From assembly GCA_013694795.1 (NCBI GenBank), contig JACDBS010000106.1, positions 1 through 8,370 of the forward strand: a stretch of 8,370 nucleotides of DNA, read 5' to 3'. A program made the position numbers and the translations under genes. Below the pieces are notes generated by a model. The model made no database searches, was not told where the DNA came from, and saw nothing but the letters and a program-made list of their open reading frames with translations. The DNA comes from Chloroflexota bacterium (GTDB lineage: Bacteria; Chloroflexota; Limnocylindria; QHBO01). This document shows, piece after piece, positions 4,634-8,370 of the stretch (within the stretch, counting starts at the first letter, position 1; each line of letters opens with the position of its first letter).

Positions 4634-6847
4634 TTAGCGCGCCTCCCGGGCCACCGAGGTGATGTCCCGAAGCCGCTCGATCTTCGACAGCACCTGCGCC
4701 AATTGTTGGAGCGAGGTCACCTTGAAGGTGGCGGTGATCGTGGCCGTGCCATCGGCATGGGTGGTCACCGACGCGGCCACGATGTTGACCTTGTACTCCG
4801 CGACGACGTTCGTGACCTCGTTGAGCAGCCCCGGCCGATCGAGAGCGGAGATGCGCACCGTGATCGGGTAGGTGTTCTGGGCAGCGAGCTCCCACTGCAC
4901 GTCAATGAGCCGCTCGATGTCCCGCTCTGAGAGGACCGATGGGCACGAGGCACGATGCACCGTCACGCCCTTGCCGCGCGTCACATAGCCGGTGATGTCG
5001 TCGCCGGGGATCGGCGAGCAGCATTTGGCGAACCGCACCAGCAGGTCACCCACGCCCTTGACCTTCACGCCGGTGGTGGACGGCGCCGCCGGCGGCGCTT
5101 CCTCGGGCAGGGTGATCTCGACGTCGTCGTGGATCTCGAGTTTGCTGACGACCGAGGCGGACGACACGGCCCCATAGCCGATGGCCGCGTAGAAGTCGTC
5201 GAGCTCTTTGAAGCGGTACTTTCCCGCGATCTCGTTCAGCTTGGCGGCATCGACCGATGCCAGCGTCTCGTGCGCCAGGCGCCGCAGCTCACGATCGAGC
5301 AGCTCCTTTCCCTGCGTGATGTTCTCGTCGCGCTGCTGGTGCTTGAACCAGGCCCGGATCTTCTCCCGCGCGTGCGAGGTCTGGACGATATTGAGCCAGT
5401 CCCGGGACGGCCCGTGCGCCGCCTTCGTTGTCACGATCTCGACGATGTCGCCATTGCGCAGCCGGTAGTCCAGCGGCACCAACCGGTTGTTGACCTTGGC
5501 GCCGATGGTGCGGTGGCCGACATCGGTGTGGATGCGGTAGGCGAAGTCCAGCGGCGTCGCGTCTCGCGGCAGGTCCTTGACGTCGCCCTTCGGCGTGAAC
5601 ACGAAGACCTGGTCCTGGAACAGGTCAAGCTTCAATCCCTCGACGAACTCGGTCGGATCGGTGACCTCGCGCTGCCAGTCCATGAGCTGGCGCACCCATG
5701 CCAGCTTCTCGTCGTAGCGCCGATCGCCGCGGCTGCCCTCCTTGTAGCGCCAGTGAGCGGCGATTCCCGCCTCCGACACCTCGTGCATCTGGTAGGTACG
5801 GATCTGCACCTCGAGCGGCTTTGCCTCGGGACCGATGACGGCCGTGTGGAGCGACTGGTACATGTTCGCCTTGGGCATGGCGACGTAGTCGTCGAACTGC
5901 CCCGGCACGGGGCGCCACAACGAGTGGACGACGCCGAGTGCCGCATAGCAGTCCTTGACGTCGTCCACCAGGACGCGGATGGCATTGAGGTCGTAGATCT
6001 CGGTGAAATCGGCCCCCTTGCGCTCCATCTTTCGGGAGATCGAGTAGAGGTGCTTGGGCCGCCCGCTGATCTCGGACTTGATCTCGACCTTGGCGAGCTC
6101 CTTGCGCAGGATGCCGATGCTCTTGTTGACGAAGCTCTCGCGTGCCCGACGGCCATCCGTGAGCACGGCGACCAGTTGCCGATACTTCTCCGGCTCCAGG
6201 TACTTGAAGGCGAGATCCTCGAGCTCCCACTTGATCTGCCACATGCCAAGCCGATGCGCCAACGGGGCGTAGATCTCCATCGTCTGGCGCGCGATGCGCG
6301 CCTGCTTGTCCGGCGCCAGGTGCTGGAGGGTCTGCATGTTGTGCAGACGATCGGCGAGCTTGATGATCACCACCCGCACGTCCTCGGCCATGGCCATGAA
6401 CATCTTCCGGATGTTCTCTGCCTGCTGCTCCTCCATCGTCCGGGCGCTGCCGAACCTGCTGAGCTTCGTCACGCCGTCCACCAGTCGTGCCACCTCGCGT
6501 CCGAAACGCTTCTCGAGGTCGGCAATCGTGATGTCGGTGTCCTCGGGGACGTCGTGGAGCAGTGCGGCAGCCAGCGTCTCCGCGTCCATCTGGAGCGTCG
6601 CGAGGTAGTGGGTCACAGCCACCGGGTGCGTGACGTACGGCTCACCCGAGCTGCGCAGTTGTCCCTCGTGTGCCGCGACCGCGGCCTCGTGGGCACGGCG
6701 CACCAACGCCTCGTTGAAGCTCGTTCGGTGGCGCTGCGCTTCGGCCACGATCTCGTCGATCGTGTGGACAGCCTCGCCCGCCGACTCGCCGCCGCGCGTG
6801 ATCCGCTGCACGACGGCCGCAGGGGAGAAGCGAGCCAGCTGCGCCAT
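4634..6847 (-). CDS. rel: Bifunctional (p)ppGpp synthetase/hydrolase, long RelA/SpoT homologue
   Basis: This ribosome-associated protein makes (p)ppGpp from GTP or GDP plus ATP on sensing uncharged tRNA, and degrades it. At 737 aa it has the full long-RSH layout. The HD hydrolase (about 45-200) keeps R65, H74, H98-D99, E102-D103 and D166, so it should be active; its signature reads HDVPEDT. The synthetase (about 250-370) has GRPKHLYSISRKM (262-274), QFDDYVAMPKANMYQSLHT (317-335) and EVQIRT (346-351). Where bifunctional Rel proteins usually have RxKD, it has QFDD, closer to the ExDD of monofunctional RelA. TGS spans about 408-475 (VFVFTPKGDVKDLP), the helical region about 490-560, the zinc-finger module C609-C610/H631/C635, and ACT about 661-737 (DRPGLLNEV). 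The ATG at 6847 lacks a Shine-Dalgarno; TAGCAT lies 9 nt upstream. The stop is TAA. Confidence 0.96.
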   Translation of the reverse strand: MAQLARFSPAAVVQRITRGGESAGEAVHTIDEIVAEAQRHRTSFNEALVRRAHEAAVAAHEGQLRSSGEPYVTHPVAVTHYLATLQMDAETLAAALLHDVPEDTDITIADLEKRFGREVARLVDGVTKLSRFGSARTMEEQQAENIRKMFMAMAEDVRVVIIKLADRLHNMQTLQHLAPDKQARIARQTMEIYAPLAHRLGMWQIKWELEDLAFKYLEPEKYRQLVAVLTDGRRARESFVNKSIGILRKELAKVEIKSEISGRPKHLYSISRKMERKGADFTEIYDLNAIRVLVDDVKDCYAALGVVHSLWRPVPGQFDDYVAMPKANMYQSLHTAVIGPEAKPLEVQIRTYQMHEVSEAGIAAHWRYKEGSRGDRRYDEKLAWVRQLMDWQREVTDPTEFVEGLKLDLFQDQVFVFTPKGDVKDLPRDATPLDFAYRIHTDVGHRTIGAKVNNRLVPLDYRLRNGDIVEIVTTKAAHGPSRDWLNIVQTSHAREKIRAWFKHQQRDENITQGKELLDRELRRLAHETLASVDAAKLNEIAGKYRFKELDDFYAAIGYGAVSSASVVSKLEIHDDVEITLPEEAPPAAPSTTGVKVKGVGDLLVRFAKCCSPIPGDDITGYVTRGKGVTVHRASCPSVLSERDIERLIDVQWELAAQNTYPITVRISALDRPGLLNEVTNVVAEYKVNIVAASVTTHADGTATITATFKVTSLQQLAQVLSKIERLRDITSVAREAR

Positions 6848-6856
6848 GGGACGGTG

Positions 6857-6862
6857 ATGCTA
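6857..6862 (-). promoter_or_regulatory. Candidate -10 box before rel
   Basis: On the minus strand TAGCAT stands nine bases before the rel ATG and fits TANNNT. A start there would leave only a few untranslated bases. No good -35 is seen. An 8-bp direct repeat lies a little further upstream (CCTCACAC on the plus strand at 6882-6889 and 6909-6916, 27 bp apart) and could be a regulator site. This candidate is weaker than the hisS and 93-aa boxes because the spacing is longer. Confidence 0.33.
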
Positions 6863-7030
6863 GCACGCGCCATGCTCAGGTCCTCACACCGGGGCGAGGT
6901 GCGCCGAGCCTCACACTTCCCGCATAACCGGCGCGCAGCGGCACTTGCTCCCGCGCGGGGCGTGCGTCTTGAACAATTCACGTCCGGTGGCACATTGCAT
7001 GGCCGATCCGCGGGTCAGGAGAGGATTTCA

Positions 7031-7094
7031 CGCTCGACGAGCGGTCGGTGAGGGCTCACCTGGCGATCAATGATCGCCTGGCGGCACATTGTGC
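7031..7094. repeat. Cluster of four consecutive perfect short palindromes
   Basis: Four inverted repeats follow one another: CGCTCG-A-CGAGCG (7031-7043), GGTGAG-GG-CTCACC (7047-7060), GGCGATCA-A-TGATCGCC (7062-7078) and GCACA-T-TGTGC (7084-7094). All are perfect, with spacers of one or two bases. As RNA each would fold into a 4-7 bp hairpin with a three- or four-base loop. The cluster begins 10 nt past the YbaK stop and ends 184 bp before rel. It could be a multi-hairpin terminator for the YbaK transcript or an operator array for rel. The 17-bp palindrome in particular looks like a dimeric repressor site. Confidence 0.45.
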
Positions 7095-7104
7095 AAGTCG
7101 CAGG

Positions 7105-7608
7105 TCAGCGTACGAGCGCCAGGCCCTCGATCACGCGCACCGTCGCCAGGGCGCGTAACGTGGCCGGCGCCAGCTTCAGCTTCGAGGACCTATTCCCGCC
7201 GCCGAGCACGATCCACGGTTGCTCCATCACCCGCGCGTCGACCAGCACGAGCATGCCATCCGGAAGACCGAACGGCGTGACGCCGCCAATCTCCATGCCG
7301 GTCAATGCCCGGACCGGCTGCGCCGCGGCGAACGAGGCCTTGCGGACACCCATCTCACGCCGCACCGCGCGGTTCACGTCGAGCGAGGTCGTGGCCAGCA
7401 CGATGCATGCGACGTGGGTCGGCTCCGCGCCCCGGGAGGCAACCACGATGGTGTTGGCGCTCCGCTCGAGCGGCACGCCATAGGCCTCCACGAAAGAGGC
7501 GGTGTCCGCCAGCGCGGGATCACACGCCATGGCCTCGAACGAGACGCCAAGCTCCTCCAGGCGTGCGCGGACGGCGGGATGAAGCAGGTCGGGTGAGCTC
7601 ATCGACAT
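7105..7608 (-). CDS. YbaK/EbsC-family aminoacyl-tRNA deacylase-like protein
   Basis: This family resembles the editing (INS) domain of prolyl-tRNA synthetase. Characterised members hydrolyse mischarged tRNAs in trans, for example Cys-tRNA-Pro by YbaK. The 167 aa are a single domain of normal length. A helical start (8-20) is followed by ERSANTIVV (48-56), CIVLATTSLDVNRAV (68-82), MGVRKASFA (86-94), LTGMEIGGVTPFGLP (102-116) and LGGGNRSSKLKL (135-146). Where YbaK and ProX carry a catalytic Lys it has Asn52 in the ANT triplet. That variant is, as I recall, standard in an actinobacterial-type subfamily of unproven substrate. ATG at 7608 or 7602 could be the start; the first was taken, and both lack a good ribosome site (a GGAG lies 14 nt before the first). 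It lies 79 nt after the FemAB gene on the same strand and may share its transcript. Confidence 0.9.
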   Translation of the reverse strand: MSMSSPDLLHPAVRARLEELGVSFEAMACDPALADTASFVEAYGVPLERSANTIVVASRGAEPTHVACIVLATTSLDVNRAVRREMGVRKASFAAAQPVRALTGMEIGGVTPFGLPDGMLVLVDARVMEQPWIVLGGGNRSSKLKLAPATLRALATVRVIEGLALVR

Positions 7609-7687
7609 CCGCGCACCGTCAGCTCCGCTGCGCGGTTGCCACGAAAGGTTCGAGGATCGCCGGCCACTGGGTCCAGGTCCGCGCTGC

Positions 7688-8370
7688 TCACGCGACCTCG
7701 GGAGCCTCGCCGCTGTCGCCACCACGCAGCTTGAGGCGCACGCGCTGGGCAAGGGCGTAGGCCGGGATGGCCAGGCGCAGTACCGTGTCCATGGGCGCGC
7801 GCAGCGGGAGGTCGCGTGCGCCCACGTACTCGATCTCCGATCCGCCGAAGCCTTCCTTGAACTGGCGGATGCCGCCCGTCGCCAGTCCCCACATGTCATA
7901 GATACCGAAGCCCTCGCTCGCGAAATCGCTGATGGCGGACCATTTGAGCAGGTAGTTGGCGCGCATCTCAGCGCCCGCATCGGTCATGCCGCCGTAGGAC
8001 TCGACCGCCCGATCGCCGCACGTGAAGTGGAAGAGCACCGCAACCCGCTCGCCGTCGCGGACCGCGAAGCTGAGGCGCACGCGCCCAGTGGGCGCGAAGA
8101 GATCCCACACGCGCTCGTAGTAGAAGCCCTGCCGAGCCACGAACCCGGCGCGGTGCGCGGTGAACCCGTAGATGCGGTTGAAGTCCGCCAACGCCAGACC
8201 GATGACCTCCGGCGGGGTGGTTCCGTGGAAGCGCTCGATCGTCACCCCGGCGCGCTCGGCCTTGTTCACGTACTGGCGGTGCTTGCGCTTCAAGTTCGCT
8301 CGCAATGCCTCCTCTCCGGGAGAAAGATCAATGACGCGCGTCGTCGGTGGCTGGATCTTCGGCGCGGCAC
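7688..8370 (-). CDS. FemAB/FemX-family aminoacyltransferase, 5' end beyond the window
   Basis: The family has paired GNAT folds. Known members (FemX, MurM) add amino acids from aminoacyl-tRNA to the lipid II stem peptide at the inner membrane face; other members act in exopolysaccharide systems. The frame is open to the window edge and yields 226 residues; intact proteins are usually about 330-420, so roughly the first third is missing. Visible landmarks are TTRVIDLSPGEEALRANLKR (9-28), RQYVNKAERAGV (30-41), the YGGMTDAGAEMRANYLLKW stretch, IYDMWGLATGGI and QFKEGFGG, the C-terminal GNAT signature. A basic helix closes the protein. A TTG inside the frame at 8305 is not the real start, since family homology continues upstream of it. 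No coiled-coil seryl-synthetase-like insert is apparent in the visible part. The exact substrate cannot be told. Confidence 0.88.
   Translation of the reverse strand, partial: AAPKIQPPTTRVIDLSPGEEALRANLKRKHRQYVNKAERAGVTIERFHGTTPPEVIGLALADFNRIYGFTAHRAGFVARQGFYYERVWDLFAPTGRVRLSFAVRDGERVAVLFHFTCGDRAVESYGGMTDAGAEMRANYLLKWSAISDFASEGFGIYDMWGLATGGIRQFKEGFGGSEIEYVGARDLPLRAPMDTVLRLAIPAYALAQRVRLKLRGGDSGEAPEVA

Noticed and set aside
4955..7051. 698-codon open frame on the plus strand, antisense to rel
   Set aside because: It mirrors the rel codons. High-GC genes with third-position G/C commonly leave a long open antisense frame, and the translation is low-complexity His/Leu/Arg/Asp-rich with no recognisable domain, while rel is unambiguous.
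6989..7091. Nine-base direct repeat GGCACATTG at 6989-6997 and 7083-7091, as possible attachment or insertion footprint
   Set aside because: It is short, with no integrase, transposase or composition change between or beside the copies; probably chance.
7590..7665. tRNA-like fragments on the plus strand (AGCTCA and GGTTCGAGG resembling D- and T-arms, ending GGCCA)
   Set aside because: No acceptor stem can be formed and the T-stem does not pair. The left half is the coding start of the YbaK gene.
1..8370. Defence system, prophage, insertion sequence or CRISPR array
   Set aside because: Nearly every interval is filled by housekeeping or small chromosomal genes. No transposase, nuclease, reverse transcriptase or regularly spaced repeats are seen.

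Overview
This is a GC-rich (by eye roughly two-thirds G+C), densely coding bacterial chromosome segment. All genes except the first lie on the minus strand. The order rel - small ORF - hisS - aspS matches the rel - (dtd) - hisS - aspS arrangement known from Bacillus and other Gram-positive-type bacteria. Together with ectoine synthase, an actinobacterial-type YbaK protein and a FemAB transferase, it suggests a free-living, osmotically stressed, high-GC bacterium. A Chloroflexota lineage (Limnocylindria-like) or an actinobacterium are my best guesses, and the placement is tentative.

Layout, left to right. Positions 1-348 (+) hold the 3' part of ectoine synthase ectC. It converges, with a single base between the stop codons, on a small putative lipoprotein gene (799-350, -). 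Upstream of the lipoprotein gene, in its reading direction, are aspS (2622-838) and hisS (3899-2619). hisS and aspS overlap by four bases (ATGA), so hisS-aspS-lipoprotein reads as one operon. A 246-bp gap with dyad elements precedes hisS, followed by an uncharacterised 93-aa gene (4427-4146). A second gap (4428-4633) holds a two-part hairpin. Then come the long (p)ppGpp synthetase/hydrolase rel (6847-4634), a 257-bp gap with four consecutive short palindromes, a YbaK-type aminoacyl-tRNA deacylase (7608-7105), and a FemAB-family transferase that runs off the right edge.

Most genes here concern tRNA charging and its surveillance: two aminoacyl-tRNA synthetases, a trans-editing deacylase, the starvation sensor that reads uncharged tRNA, and a transferase family whose best-known members use aminoacyl-tRNA as donor. 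This shared theme is an inference from neighbourhood. Three genes after long gaps (hisS, the small gene, rel) lack a Shine-Dalgarno sequence. They have a TANNNT box 6 or 9 nt before the ATG, which suggests leaderless or nearly leaderless transcripts.

I see no mobile element, CRISPR array, tRNA, rRNA or clear defence system. The most interesting points are an unknown gene in the place dtd usually occupies, a bifunctional-looking Rel with an acidic QFDD motif, the leaderless-type starts, the palindrome cluster before rel, and a His at the tRNA-discrimination position of AspRS.
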